This document shows positions 8,248 through 16,090 of a DNA stretch of 64,000 bases, piece after piece. The translations under genes were made by a program, and so were the position numbers. Positions within the stretch are counted from its first letter, which is position 1. Each line of letters begins with the position of its first letter. This DNA comes from Thermococcus sp. LS1 (GTDB lineage Archaea > Methanobacteriota_B > Thermococci > Thermococcales > Thermococcaceae): assembly GCF_012027395.1 (NCBI RefSeq), contig NZ_SNUJ01000001.1, positions 248,001-312,000 of the forward strand, read 5' to 3'. Under the pieces are notes generated by a model that worked only from the letters and a program-made list of their open reading frames with translations, had not been told where the DNA came from and made no database searches.

Positions 8248-9351
8248 TGCCAGAGCCTTCAGGTACTCCACGTAGACCTTCTTAACCCTCCTCAGTGACT
8301 CTACACTCACCCACTCATCGGCGGAGTGCCAGTTCCCTCCAATGGGCCCGTAAACGATTGTTGGCTTGCCCAGATATGTTCCGAAGTAGTTGAAGTCCCC
8401 GACGCTCCTGCCGTAAGTTATCTCCGGCTCCCTTCCGAAGAGCGAGCCGTGAATCTTTTTGAAGAGGTTCACAAAGCGGCCATTTTCCCTCACAGTGTAG
8501 GGCGGCATCTCAGGAGTTGGCCTCGGGAACCTCTCTATGTTGAGTTCGACTTTTAGATCGAGCCTCTCAGCAAGTTTTAGGAGTTCGCCCCTGACTTTTT
8601 CCCAATCCTCATCAACGACAACGTGCCTGTCTATTATCACCTTCGCATAGTCGGGAACGCTCAGGCCGTCGGCGGTTCCTTCGATGTGGAGCGTGCAGTA
8701 CGAGCCCGTGCCGAGCTTCCTGTGCCTCTTGAGACGTATCCTCGAGAGGTTTCCAACGAGTTTCCCAAGCTCCTCAACAGCGTTTATTCCAAGCTCCGGC
8801 CGGGCTGCGTGGGCCTTTCTTCCAAAGGCCTCAACCTGGATCACGAACCGTCCCCTCGCGCCGAGCATCAGCTTCTCGTTAGTGGGCTCGGCGACTAGCA
8901 CGAGGTCGGCATCACTAAGTTTTCCGCTCTCTATGAGCTTCCAGGTTCCCCGGGAATAGCCCTCCTCGTCGGAGACGGCGGTGAATATGATGTTCGGCCG
9001 CTCTCTTCTCGGAAGCTCAGCCATCTCAATGAAGGCAGTCATGATGGCGGCAAGGCCGGCTTTCATGTCCGCACTGCCGAGGCCGTAGAACCTATCGCCG
9101 TCGAGCTCGCCCCAGGGGTTCCTTGTCCAGTCCTTCGAGAGGTTCACGGTGTCCATGTGTCCGTTCAGAACAACGGTGTGACCCTTACCAGGGAGATAGG
9201 CAATCACGTCGTCGCCAAAGCCTTCAACCGGGAGGAGCTCCACCCTAAAGCCGTGCTCTTCAAGAAACGAGGCAATAAAACGGGAGATTTCTCCTTCTTC
9301 GCCAAAGGGAGAGCGAATGGAGACGAGCTTCTTGAGGAGTTCAAACTCCAT
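8245..9351 (-). CDS. M20 family deacylase (ArgE/DapE-like)
   Basis: A 368-aa dinuclear-zinc amidohydrolase. The metal ligands are visible in order: NGHMDTV (His about 65), GSADMKAG (Asp about 95), SDEEG (catalytic and ligand Glu pair about 129-130), VAEPT (acidic ligand), and GGNWHSADEW near the C-terminus (His). The family removes acyl groups from N-acetylornithine, N-succinyl-diaminopimelate or related N-acyl amino acids, or cleaves dipeptides; the substrate is not certain. GGTGAT 5 nt before ATG 9351 decides the start over TTG and GTG codons further up. It is monocistronic, with a long non-coding region upstream. Confidence 0.88.
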   Translation of the reverse strand: MEFELLKKLVSIRSPFGEEGEISRFIASFLEEHGFRVELLPVEGFGDDVIAYLPGKGHTVVLNGHMDTVNLSKDWTRNPWGELDGDRFYGLGSADMKAGLAAIMTAFIEMAELPRRERPNIIFTAVSDEEGYSRGTWKLIESGKLSDADLVLVAEPTNEKLMLGARGRFVIQVEAFGRKAHAARPELGINAVEELGKLVGNLSRIRLKRHRKLGTGSYCTLHIEGTADGLSVPDYAKVIIDRHVVVDEDWEKVRGELLKLAERLDLKVELNIERFPRPTPEMPPYTVRENGRFVNLFKKIHGSLFGREPEITYGRSVGDFNYFGTYLGKPTIVYGPIGGNWHSADEWVSVESLRRVKKVYVEYLKALA

Positions 9352-9423
9352 GAGGATCACCAAAGACTAAAAATGGCAAGCATCTTAAAGCCCTTTCCCA
9401 AACACTTTTGCTTGTGCAGGCAA

Positions 9424-9451
9424 ACTTTGTGGGACAAAGTCTGATCAAAGG
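9424..9451 (-). repeat. Palindromic repeat, copy A
   Basis: Perfect inverted repeat ACTTTGT-ggg-ACAAAGT at 9424-9440, followed by GATCAAAGG. On the minus strand it reads CCTTTGATCAGACTTTG, then a short loop, then the complement. It shares this order with copy C and, inverted, with copy B. Confidence 0.65.
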
Positions 9452-9652
9452 ATAAACTTCTCACTAAACGGGCAGGAAATGAGTTTGCATCTTTTTTAAG
9501 CTTGCCAATTTAAAGTGAGTTTAATTCAAAAAGCTGGCAAGTTAAGAGGTTTCCCCCTAATGCCCAGAGGGGCATTATTTTGATGCGTAAACCCTGAAGA
9601 GTGACAATTTAAATGTAAACTCGCTTAGAAGTGGGCAACTTAGAATGAGATG

Positions 9653-9687
9653 CCAACTTTGATCAAACTTTTCGACAGAAAAGTTTG
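9653..9687 (+). repeat. Palindromic repeat, copy B
   Basis: CAACTTTGATCAAACTTTT, a loop, then GAAAAGTTTG. The 10-bp stem is perfect (9664-9673 with 9678-9687, loop GACA). A run of six T follows on the plus strand, so as RNA it would look like an intrinsic terminator on that strand. The CTTTGATCAAACTTT core matches copies A and C in opposite orientation. Confidence 0.65.
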
Positions 9688-9692
9688 TTTTT

Positions 9693-9770
9693 TGGTGGAC
9701 CGGGCGGGATTTGAACCCGCGGCCTCCGCCTTGCGAGGGCGGCGCTCGTACCAGGCTGAGCTACCGGCCC
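9693..9770 (-). tRNA. tRNA-Ala (anticodon CGC)
   Basis: A full cloverleaf on the minus strand: acceptor GGGCCGG paired with CCGGTCC including the G3:U70 pair that is the alanine identity element, a D-arm closed by GCTC/GAGC, anticodon stem CCGCC/GGCGG with loop CTCGCAA (anticodon CGC, codon GCG), T-arm GCGGG-TTCAAAT-CCCGC, and an encoded CCA. No intron. The promoter is a TATA-like TTTTTAAAG centred about 34 nt upstream (9798-9810). Confidence 0.96.
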
Positions 9771-10142
9771 ACTCCCGGTTATAGTGAACCCGACCCAGCT
9801 TTAAAAAGTTTTGGTATATCAGAAACTTTGCCCAGCAAAGTTTCATCAAAGGTTGCATTCCGCTTCTTAAAGTCGACTATTTCTTGATTGGTTTACTGCA
9901 TAGCCCTCGTTCTATAACGGTTTGCTGCAAGTATAACGCCTTTCGGGCGTTAAAAGGAGGAGAAACTTCTTCACTCGCCAGCTTTTTGAGTTAAACCCAC
10001 GTTAAACTTACAATTTTGAAACAGAGATGCAGTCTATCTCCGCCCAGGAGTCTTCATGGAATGAATTAACATGCAAGGGTTAAAACAAATATTAGAACAA
10101 AGAGCTTTTAACTTCCACCTGCCAAATTCTCCCGGTGGTGTC
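9771..10142. other. Non-coding region between tRNA-Ala and malic enzyme
   Basis: Contains the tRNA-Ala promoter (9798-9810), repeat copy C, a perfect 7-bp hairpin TAACGCC-TTTCG-GGCGTTA at 9934-9952, two near-identical 11-mers GGTTTACTGCA/GGTTTGCTGCA about 40 bp apart (9889 and 9920), and the malic enzyme promoter with a TATA-like GCTTTTAAC at about 10103-10111. No credible coding sequence is seen. Confidence 0.6.
9822..9852 (-). repeat. Palindromic repeat, copy C
   Basis: Perfect 9-bp inverted repeat GAAACTTTG-N5-CAAAGTTTC (9822-9830 with 9836-9844), followed by ATCAAAGG. Same order as copy A; both read CCTTTGAT-[CG]A-[AG]ACTTTG on the minus strand. Confidence 0.65.
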
Positions 10143-11411
10143 ATGCATCCTTTTGACTTTCACCGCAACAACTTCCCCGGCAACGGGAAGATTGAGATAA
10201 TCCCCAAGGTTCCGCTCACGAGGGAAACCCTCAGCCTCGCCTACACCCCGGGCGTGGCAGAAGTTTCGAGGGCGATAGCGAAGGGCGAAGACCCCTGCGA
10301 GTACACCAACAGGTGCAATACTGTGGCCGTTGTGAGCGATGGCACGAGGGTTCTGGGCCTCGGAGATATCGGGCCTTCCGCGGCACTACCGGTAATGGAG
10401 GGCAAGGCGCTCCTCTTCAAGGCCTTCGGTGGTGTTGACGCGTTCCCACTCGTTTTAGCCGAAAAGGACCCGGATCGGTTCATCGAAGTCGTTAAGGCAG
10501 TTTCACCTTCCTTCGGCGGGATAAACCTCGAGGACATAGCATCGCCCAAGTGCTTCTACATCCTTGAGAGGCTCCGCGAAGAGCTCGAGATCCCAGTCTT
10601 CCACGATGACCAGCAGGGGACTGCCTCCGTTGTGCTGGCAGGCCTGATAAACGCTCTCAAGGTTGTTGGAAAGAAGCTTAGCGAGATAACCGTGGCACTT
10701 TTTGGAGCTGGAGCTGCTGGCTTTGCAACGCTGAGGATAATAACCTCCGCTGGCGTTAAGCTCGAGAACGTCCGCGTTGTGGAGCTGGTTGATGGCAAGC
10801 CGAGGATACTAACCTCAGACATGCCGCTGGAGGAACTCTTCCCATACCGCGGCGGGTTGCTTGAGAAAACGAATGGTGAAGGTCTTGAGGGCGGCCCGGA
10901 GGAAGCTTTGAAAGGTGCTGACGTGCTCATCTCCTTCACAAAGCCAGGGCCAGGCGTGATAAAGCCCGAATGGATAGCGAAAATGAACGATGACGCGATA
11001 GTTTTCCCGCTGGCAAATCCGGTTCCGGAGATTCTGCCCGAGGATGCCAAGAAAGCAGGAGCGAGAATAGTTGCAACCGGGAGGAGCGATTATCCCAACC
11101 AAGTGAACAACCTCCTTGGTTTTCCGGCGATATTCAGGGGAGCCCTCGACGTTAGGGCCAGAACCATTACGGACGGAATGATAATAGCGGCCTCAAAGGC
11201 GATGGCTTCAGTGATAGAGCCACGCGAGGAAGAGATAATCCCGTCACCGTTTCATCCGGATGTCCATCCGAAGGTCGCCAGGGCCGTTGCGGAGGAGGCT
11301 ATGAAGGAGGGCGTCGCGAGGAGAAAGGTTAAGGGCGAGGAAGTGGAGGAAAACCTGCGCCGCTGGAGGAGGTTCTATGAGGAGATAGAGAGGCTCAACG
11401 CGAGACGGTAG
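10143..11411 (+). CDS. Malic enzyme (malate oxidoreductase, decarboxylating)
   Basis: A 422-aa short-form malic enzyme converting malate to pyruvate and CO2 with NAD(P)+. Family signatures are visible: SLAYTPGVAEV, GLGDIGPSAALPVMEGKA, the metal-site HDDQQGTA, and a Rossmann loop LFGAGAAGFA. The frame opens 24 codons further upstream, but GGTGGTGTC immediately before ATG 10143, a sensible distance from a TATA box at about 10105, fixes the start. The C-terminal 50 residues are charged. Together with the downstream CoA-transferase and fumarase genes it belongs to a C4/acyl-CoA block. Confidence 0.92.
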   Translation: MHPFDFHRNNFPGNGKIEIIPKVPLTRETLSLAYTPGVAEVSRAIAKGEDPCEYTNRCNTVAVVSDGTRVLGLGDIGPSAALPVMEGKALLFKAFGGVDAFPLVLAEKDPDRFIEVVKAVSPSFGGINLEDIASPKCFYILERLREELEIPVFHDDQQGTASVVLAGLINALKVVGKKLSEITVALFGAGAAGFATLRIITSAGVKLENVRVVELVDGKPRILTSDMPLEELFPYRGGLLEKTNGEGLEGGPEEALKGADVLISFTKPGPGVIKPEWIAKMNDDAIVFPLANPVPEILPEDAKKAGARIVATGRSDYPNQVNNLLGFPAIFRGALDVRARTITDGMIIAASKAMASVIEPREEEIIPSPFHPDVHPKVARAVAEEAMKEGVARRKVKGEEVEENLRRWRRFYEEIERLNARR

Positions 11412-11420
11412 GCATATAAG

Positions 11421-11455
11421 CCCCGCCGCTCTAAATGGAACAATGAGCGGCGGGG
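11421..11455 (+). promoter_or_regulatory. 10-bp inverted repeat over the CoA-transferase initiation region
   Basis: Perfect inverted repeat CCCCGCCGCT (11421-11430) and AGCGGCGGGG (11446-11455) with a 15-nt spacer. It begins just after a TATA-like ATATAAG (11414-11420), and its right arm contains the G-rich ribosome-binding sequence of the gene. It could be a DNA operator at the transcription start or, in read-through mRNA, a hairpin that hides the ribosome site. Confidence 0.5.
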
Positions 11456-11463
11456 GTATGCTT

Positions 11464-13074
11464 ATGAAGGTCGTCGATGCCGAGAGAGCCGTTGAGGCCG
11501 TTCCAGATAAAGCCGTTATAGCCGTTTCAGGATTCAACCTGCTCGTCGCACCAGAATACCTTCTCCTCAAGCTCTTCGAGCGCTACAAGGAGACGGGTCA
11601 CCCAAAGGGCATATTTCTTGAGGTGAACCCGATTCCAACCGCCCCGGGCAGGGTTCTCGACAGAATCTTAGAGGAGCTCTACCACGAGAAAAACCAGGAC
11701 TTCCTAGCCGGAATGCTCGTGACGTATCCCGGCTGGTCACCCTACATACAGAAGCTCATCGAGGAGAACCGGGTTGAAGGCTACACCTGGTCAATAGGTA
11801 CCGCCTCATGGTTCTTCCGCGAGGTTGCGCGGGGAATTCCAGGAGTCCTGACGAAGGTTGGACTGGGAACCTTCCTAGACCCGCGGGAGGACGGCGGCTA
11901 CCTCAATGAACTGGCGAGGAAGAAGAGGCGCTGTTGGATTGAGAGGGTCAAAATCGGTGGTGAAGAATACCTCTTCTACCGTGCCCCGAAGCCGAACGTT
12001 GCCTTCATAAGGGGAACCACCGCGGACGAGATAGGCAACGTCACGACCGAGAAGGAAGGGGCCTTTACGGAGATACTGAACCTCGCTCAGGCGGCAAAGG
12101 CTGAACCAAACAAGGGCATCGTGATAGCCCAAGTCGAGAGAGTGGCGAGGTATCCGTCGCTGAAACCTCAGGATGTAAAAGTTCCAGGTCCTCTCGTCGA
12201 CTACGTGGTCGTTTCTCCTCAGGAATACCATAGGCAGAGCGCCAACGTGATCTACGACCCCAGGATTTCGGGAGAGGTCATTCCTCCGATGGATTCCGGC
12301 TCGGTTCCCAAGATGGAGCTGAGCACGAAGAAGGTTATAGCCAGGAGAATTCTGGTGGAGATGCTTGAGCTCGTCAAAAGACTCAACAGGCCGATACTCG
12401 TCAACCTCGGCATAGGAATCCCCGACAGGGTTGCGGGAGTTGCCATCGAGGAAGGTGTTGCCGACTGGGTTTTCACGACGGTTGAATCCGGTCCATTCGG
12501 TGGCATAGCCCTTGGTGGACCGGACTTCGGAGCTTCGATAGGGCCCTTCGCGATAATTTCCCAACCGGACCAGTTCGCCAACTACGAAGGTGGTGTAATA
12601 GACGCCGCCAGTCTGGGCTTCATGCAGGTGGACGAGAGGGGAAACGTCAATCCCTCGCTGCTTCCCGGTCGCCTGCCGGGTCCCGGAGGCTTCCCCGTGA
12701 TTTCCTACGGCTCACCCAGGATGTTCTTCGCCGGTCACTTCACTGCAGGAAAGAAGGAGCTGAGGGTGGCCAACGGAAGGCTGGAGATAGTCAGGGAAGG
12801 GAGCGTCAAGAAGTTCGTGAGGCGCGTTTACAAGGTTGTCTACAACGCCGAACTCGGCCTGAGCAAAGGCCAGGAGGTTATCTACATAACAGAGAGGGCA
12901 GTCTTTAGGCTGACGGAGAAGGGGCTCGTGTTGGAGGAATACGCACCGGGTATAGACGTTGAGAAAGACATCCTGGGCCAGATGGAGTTCGAACCCCTAG
13001 TCAGCCCCAAACTCAGGGAGATGGACGAGAGGCTCTTCCAGGAGGAACCGATGGGCCTGAAGGACGAGCTCTAG
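11464..13074 (+). CDS. Acyl-CoA:acetate/3-ketoacid CoA-transferase family protein
   Basis: A 536-aa single-chain family I CoA-transferase in which alpha and beta halves are fused, like propionate CoA-transferase and YdiF. The catalytic glutamate that forms the glutamyl-CoA thioester is about residue 341 in TTVESGPFGG; NLGIGIPDRVA and the Gly-rich GLGTFLDPREDGG loop are also typical. It moves CoA between short-chain acids; the actual acids are not known. Upstream ATGs at 11443 and 11458 exist; the GGGGGT at 11452-11457 favours 11464. It follows malic enzyme by 52 bp and is convergent with, and 4 bp into, the fumarase beta gene. Confidence 0.87.
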   Translation: MKVVDAERAVEAVPDKAVIAVSGFNLLVAPEYLLLKLFERYKETGHPKGIFLEVNPIPTAPGRVLDRILEELYHEKNQDFLAGMLVTYPGWSPYIQKLIEENRVEGYTWSIGTASWFFREVARGIPGVLTKVGLGTFLDPREDGGYLNELARKKRRCWIERVKIGGEEYLFYRAPKPNVAFIRGTTADEIGNVTTEKEGAFTEILNLAQAAKAEPNKGIVIAQVERVARYPSLKPQDVKVPGPLVDYVVVSPQEYHRQSANVIYDPRISGEVIPPMDSGSVPKMELSTKKVIARRILVEMLELVKRLNRPILVNLGIGIPDRVAGVAIEEGVADWVFTTVESGPFGGIALGGPDFGASIGPFAIISQPDQFANYEGGVIDAASLGFMQVDERGNVNPSLLPGRLPGPGGFPVISYGSPRMFFAGHFTAGKKELRVANGRLEIVREGSVKKFVRRVYKVVYNAELGLSKGQEVIYITERAVFRLTEKGLVLEEYAPGIDVEKDILGQMEFEPLVSPKLREMDERLFQEEPMGLKDEL

Positions 13075-13589
13075 CGGTAGAGCGAGTTTCCATAGGCATC
13101 GATGGCGACCAGCAGCGGGAAGTTCTCAACCTCGAGAACCCACACCGCCTCAGGGATTCCCAACTTACGGAGCCAGAGCACATCAACAACACGCTTTATA
13201 CTCTTTGCCGCCAGAGAGCCAGCCCCACCTGTGAAGGCAAAGTACACCGCCCTGCCCTTAAAGGGCTCGGCATCCATTCCGCCCTTCCCTATTATCCCCC
13301 TGACACCCAGGCTTAGAATGGCGTCGAGGTAAACGTTCATCCTGGCGCTCGTTGTCGGACCGGCTGACACTATCTCGTAGCCTTCCCGGGTTCTCCTCAC
13401 GACCGGCCCGCAGTGGTAGATAACCGCCCCCTCGAGCTCGATAGGAAGCCCTTTCCTGGGAATGTTCAGGATTTTCCGGTGGGCGGAATCGCGGGCAGTG
13501 TAGATGACCCCTGAAAGGTAGACGATATCGCCGACCTTCAGTCCCAAGACGTCATCGAGAGAAAGAGGCGTCCTGAGCTTCACTGCCAT
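13071..13589 (-). CDS. Fumarate hydratase, class I, beta (C-terminal) subunit
   Basis: A 172-aa C-terminal domain of the split, iron-sulfur class I fumarase that interconverts fumarate and malate. It carries the family motifs GPTTSARM and IGKGGMDAEPF. GGAGGGG 7 nt upstream supports ATG 13589, which lies inside the 3' end of the alpha gene (10-bp overlap), so the two subunits are translationally coupled. The longer upstream frame is just the alpha coding region read in another phase. Confidence 0.92.
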   Translation of the reverse strand: MAVKLRTPLSLDDVLGLKVGDIVYLSGVIYTARDSAHRKILNIPRKGLPIELEGAVIYHCGPVVRRTREGYEIVSAGPTTSARMNVYLDAILSLGVRGIIGKGGMDAEPFKGRAVYFAFTGGAGSLAAKSIKRVVDVLWLRKLGIPEAVWVLEVENFPLLVAIDAYGNSLYR

Positions 13590-14428
13590 ATCCTGACCCC
13601 TCCAGGAGTTATCTCGAGGAAGGCTCTCCTGTTGGCCCAGCACTGAACGACCAGCCCAACGGGAAAGCTGGCGGGATGCCGGTGGGCGTACTCGATTTTG
13701 ACATCCAGGGCCGTCGTTTTTCCACCCATTCCCATCGGACCTATGCCGAGGGAGTTAACCCCCTCCAGAATATCTTCCTCGAGTCTGGCTATTCTCTCAT
13801 CGGGATGACGCTCGCCGATGGGCCTCAACAGAGCTTTCTTGGCCAGCTTAATGGCCAGATCAGCGCTCCCACCTATGCCCACACCGAGGATTACCGGCGG
13901 GCAGGGCTTTCCGCCGCAGGCCTTAACCCTCTCGATGACGAAGCGCTTAACCCCCTCAAGGCCCTCCGCGGGGGTAAGCATCGCAAGTGCGGAGCAGTTC
14001 TCGCTGCCGCCACCCTTGGGGAAAACCGCTATCCTGATTTTATCTCCTTCCACGAGCTCCCAGTGTATTATCGGAACCATCCATCCAATGTTGTTTCCAG
14101 AGTTCTTCCCGGTGAGAGGGTCAACGGCATTGGGCCTAAGTGGTACCTCCTCGGTAGCCATCATACTCGCCTGGAGAATCCATTCCCGTATCTTCCCCAG
14201 ATACGGGCTCTTTATCCCGGCCTCCACAAAGAAGGTGAGCGCCCCGGTGTCCTGACAGACGGGGATGCGCTCTTCCCTCCCGATTTCTATAGCCTTGAGG
14301 ATATTTTCAAGGTTGAACCTCGCGATGGGGTTCTCCTCTTCCTCGTAAGCTCTCCTGAGGGCAGAAACTGTATCATCGGGAATGCGAGTAACCGCGAGTC
14401 GTATGGCTTCTACCAGCTCGTTAATCAA
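13580..14428 (-). CDS. Fumarate hydratase, class I, alpha (N-terminal) subunit
   Basis: A 282-aa Fe-S subunit of the two-part fumarase. Three cysteines expected to ligate the 4Fe-4S cluster are visible: PVCQDTG (about 58), SENCSA (about 145) and ACGGKPC (about 171/176). GNNIGWMVP and GIGGSADLA complete the signature. I take the TTG at 14428 as start because GGTGAG sits 6 nt before it; the upstream TTG at 14446 has no ribosome site. A TATA-like CTTTTTAAAC lies about 35 nt upstream. It works with the beta subunit immediately downstream, supplying malate for malic enzyme or fumarate for reduction. Confidence 0.92.
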   Translation of the reverse strand: MINELVEAIRLAVTRIPDDTVSALRRAYEEEENPIARFNLENILKAIEIGREERIPVCQDTGALTFFVEAGIKSPYLGKIREWILQASMMATEEVPLRPNAVDPLTGKNSGNNIGWMVPIIHWELVEGDKIRIAVFPKGGGSENCSALAMLTPAEGLEGVKRFVIERVKACGGKPCPPVILGVGIGGSADLAIKLAKKALLRPIGERHPDERIARLEEDILEGVNSLGIGPMGMGGKTTALDVKIEYAHRHPASFPVGLVVQCWANRRAFLEITPGGVRIWQ

Positions 14429-14488
14429 TCGCCACTCACCGGGCAAAAATAGGAGCCAGAGTTTAAAAAGTTAACAGAAAGGAGGCAA

Positions 14489-15412
14489 TCAGCCCTTCAG
14501 AATCTCGACTATCTGCTCGGCGACCTGGACGCCGGCCCTCATCTGGGCCTCGACGGTCGAGGCGCCGATGTGTGGGGTAAGGACAACGTTGTCGAACTTC
14601 GTGAGCGGGTGGCCCTCAGGCAGTGGCTCCTCCTCGAAGACGTCCAGGCCAGCTCCAGCAATCCAACCCTCCTCGAGGGCCTTGACGAGCGCTTCGGTGT
14701 CTATAACGGCTCCCCTGGCCGCGTTGATGATGATGGCGGTTGGTTTCATGAGCTTTAAGCGCTCCTCGTTTATGAGGTGGTAGGTGGCATCGATGAGCGG
14801 GACGTGAAGCGTAACAACATCGCTCTCCTTGAGAAGCTCCTCCAGGCTGACGAACTTTCCTCCGACTTCCTTGGCCCTCTCCTCATTCGGGTATGGGTCG
14901 TAGAGAAGGACGTTCATCCCAAGGGCCTTTGCTATCTTAGCCACGTTGTAGCCTATTCTGCCGAAGCCGACTATACCTATGGTCTTTCCTTCGAGCTCGA
15001 TTCCCATGCACTGCTTCTTGGCCCAAACGCCCTCGCGCATCTTCCTGTCGGCGAAGGCTATCTTCCTGGCAACGGCGAACATGAGGGCGACGGTAAGCTC
15101 CGCGACGCTCCTGCTTGAGGCGGCCGGGCTGTTGACGACCTTTATGCCCCTCTCCTTGGCGGCCTCAAGGTCGATGTTGTCGAGGCCGACGCCAGCCCTT
15201 CCGATGACCTTGAACTTTGGAGCCGCCTCGATGACCTTCCTGGTCACCTTAGGCTTGCTCCTGACTATAATCGCCTCAACGTCCTTGGCGAGCTCTATCA
15301 GCTTATTCTCATCGGGATACTCCTCGTAAACTACCTCAAACCCAGCGTTCTTCAAAACCTCTATTGCCTTCTCGTGCAGCGGTGCGGCAACCAAAACCTT
15401 GACCACATTCAT
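14489..15412 (-). CDS. serA: D-3-phosphoglycerate dehydrogenase
   Basis: A 307-aa NAD-dependent 2-hydroxyacid dehydrogenase, short form lacking the C-terminal ACT domain, as in Thermococcales SerA. It has the Rossmann loop GFGRIGYN, the substrate/catalytic Arg in NAARGAVID, the acidic DVFEEEPLP and the catalytic His in TPHIGAST. It commits 3-phosphoglycerate to serine synthesis. ATG 15412 overlaps the stop of the upstream DUF47 gene (ATGA), so it is coupled to it, and panE is further upstream on the same strand. The related enzymes glyoxylate or hydroxypyruvate reductase cannot be fully excluded by sequence. Confidence 0.9.
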   Translation of the reverse strand: MNVVKVLVAAPLHEKAIEVLKNAGFEVVYEEYPDENKLIELAKDVEAIIVRSKPKVTRKVIEAAPKFKVIGRAGVGLDNIDLEAAKERGIKVVNSPAASSRSVAELTVALMFAVARKIAFADRKMREGVWAKKQCMGIELEGKTIGIVGFGRIGYNVAKIAKALGMNVLLYDPYPNEERAKEVGGKFVSLEELLKESDVVTLHVPLIDATYHLINEERLKLMKPTAIIINAARGAVIDTEALVKALEEGWIAGAGLDVFEEEPLPEGHPLTKFDNVVLTPHIGASTVEAQMRAGVQVAEQIVEILKG

Positions 15413-16056
15413 CCCCTCCTCTTTATTGCCATGAGCATGACCTGATCGGAGGCGTCCTCCGCGCGGTCGGCTATGTCGCCGATTTTCGTCAGTATCTGGT
15501 TCCATATAAGCTTTGCATAGGTCGTGACAGTCTCGCTCTCAAAAACCTTGCCCTTAAGGTCGTACTCAACTTCGTCAGCTCTCTCCTCGGCATCTTCAAC
15601 GAGCTTTGCGAGTTCTATAGCCCTGTCAACGTCGGAGTTGAGCGCATTGACGGCCTCGACGAGAATCTTGTACGTCTCGATGGCGGAATCCACAAGCTTC
15701 ATGAGCCCATCCCTGAGCTCAAGAGGAACCTTTGGCTTAGCGAGAACGAGCGTGTGGGCGGCACTTTCAGCAGCGTCTGCCACCTGATCAACCAGCTCCG
15801 AGAGCCTGACGTAATCGCCCCTGTTGGCAGGCAGAAAAGCTCCCTCGTAGAGCATCGTCTCTATACTTCTCCTGAGCTGGTCAGCCTTGCTTTCCAGCTG
15901 GTCCACTTCCCTTCCGAAAGCATTGGCCCTCTCAAAATCCCCCTCCAAGTAAGCGATCATAAGCTCCCTGAAGGCAACGAGGGACTCGTTGACGACCTCA
16001 AGGTGCTTTTCAATAGTATCAAAAACCCCACTTTCTTTTCCGCCGAATATGGGCAT
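15409..16056 (-). CDS. DUF47 (PhoU-like) family protein
   Basis: A 215-aa, almost wholly helical protein of the DUF47/PhoU-related family. It has repeated helical heptads with Glu/Asp-rich stretches (DQLESKADQLRRSIE; VEDAEERADEVEYDL) that in PhoU bind metal clusters. Members are commonly paired with Pit phosphate permeases, but the pit gene here is 8 kb away at 23.4-24.3 kb, so functional pairing is possible but not shown by linkage. GGAGG precedes ATG 16056 by 5 nt. It lies between panE and serA in an apparent operon. Confidence 0.87.
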   Translation of the reverse strand: MPIFGGKESGVFDTIEKHLEVVNESLVAFRELMIAYLEGDFERANAFGREVDQLESKADQLRRSIETMLYEGAFLPANRGDYVRLSELVDQVADAAESAAHTLVLAKPKVPLELRDGLMKLVDSAIETYKILVEAVNALNSDVDRAIELAKLVEDAEERADEVEYDLKGKVFESETVTTYAKLIWNQILTKIGDIADRAEDASDQVMLMAIKRRG

Positions 16057-16090
16057 TTTTCCTCCCCCACAATAACTTCGATTGGTGGGT

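Larger units (their letters stand above)
9364..9692. other. Non-coding region with palindromic repeats
   Basis: No credible gene. It holds the M20 promoter side, repeat copies A and B (listed separately), a perfect 7-bp hairpin AATGCCC-AGAG-GGGCATT at 9559-9576, and the motif TGGCAAG or its complement at about 9374, 9504 and 9530 beside TTAA-rich, TATA-like stretches. The region is distinctly AT-rich compared with its flanks. Confidence 0.6.

Noticed and set aside
9664-9687. Terminator for tRNA-Ala
   Set aside because: The T-run after this hairpin is on the plus strand, while the tRNA is transcribed from the minus strand; it better fits the palindromic repeat family.
9640-9858. 72-codon minus-strand open frame
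   Set aside because: It runs straight through the tRNA-Ala gene and repeats B and C.
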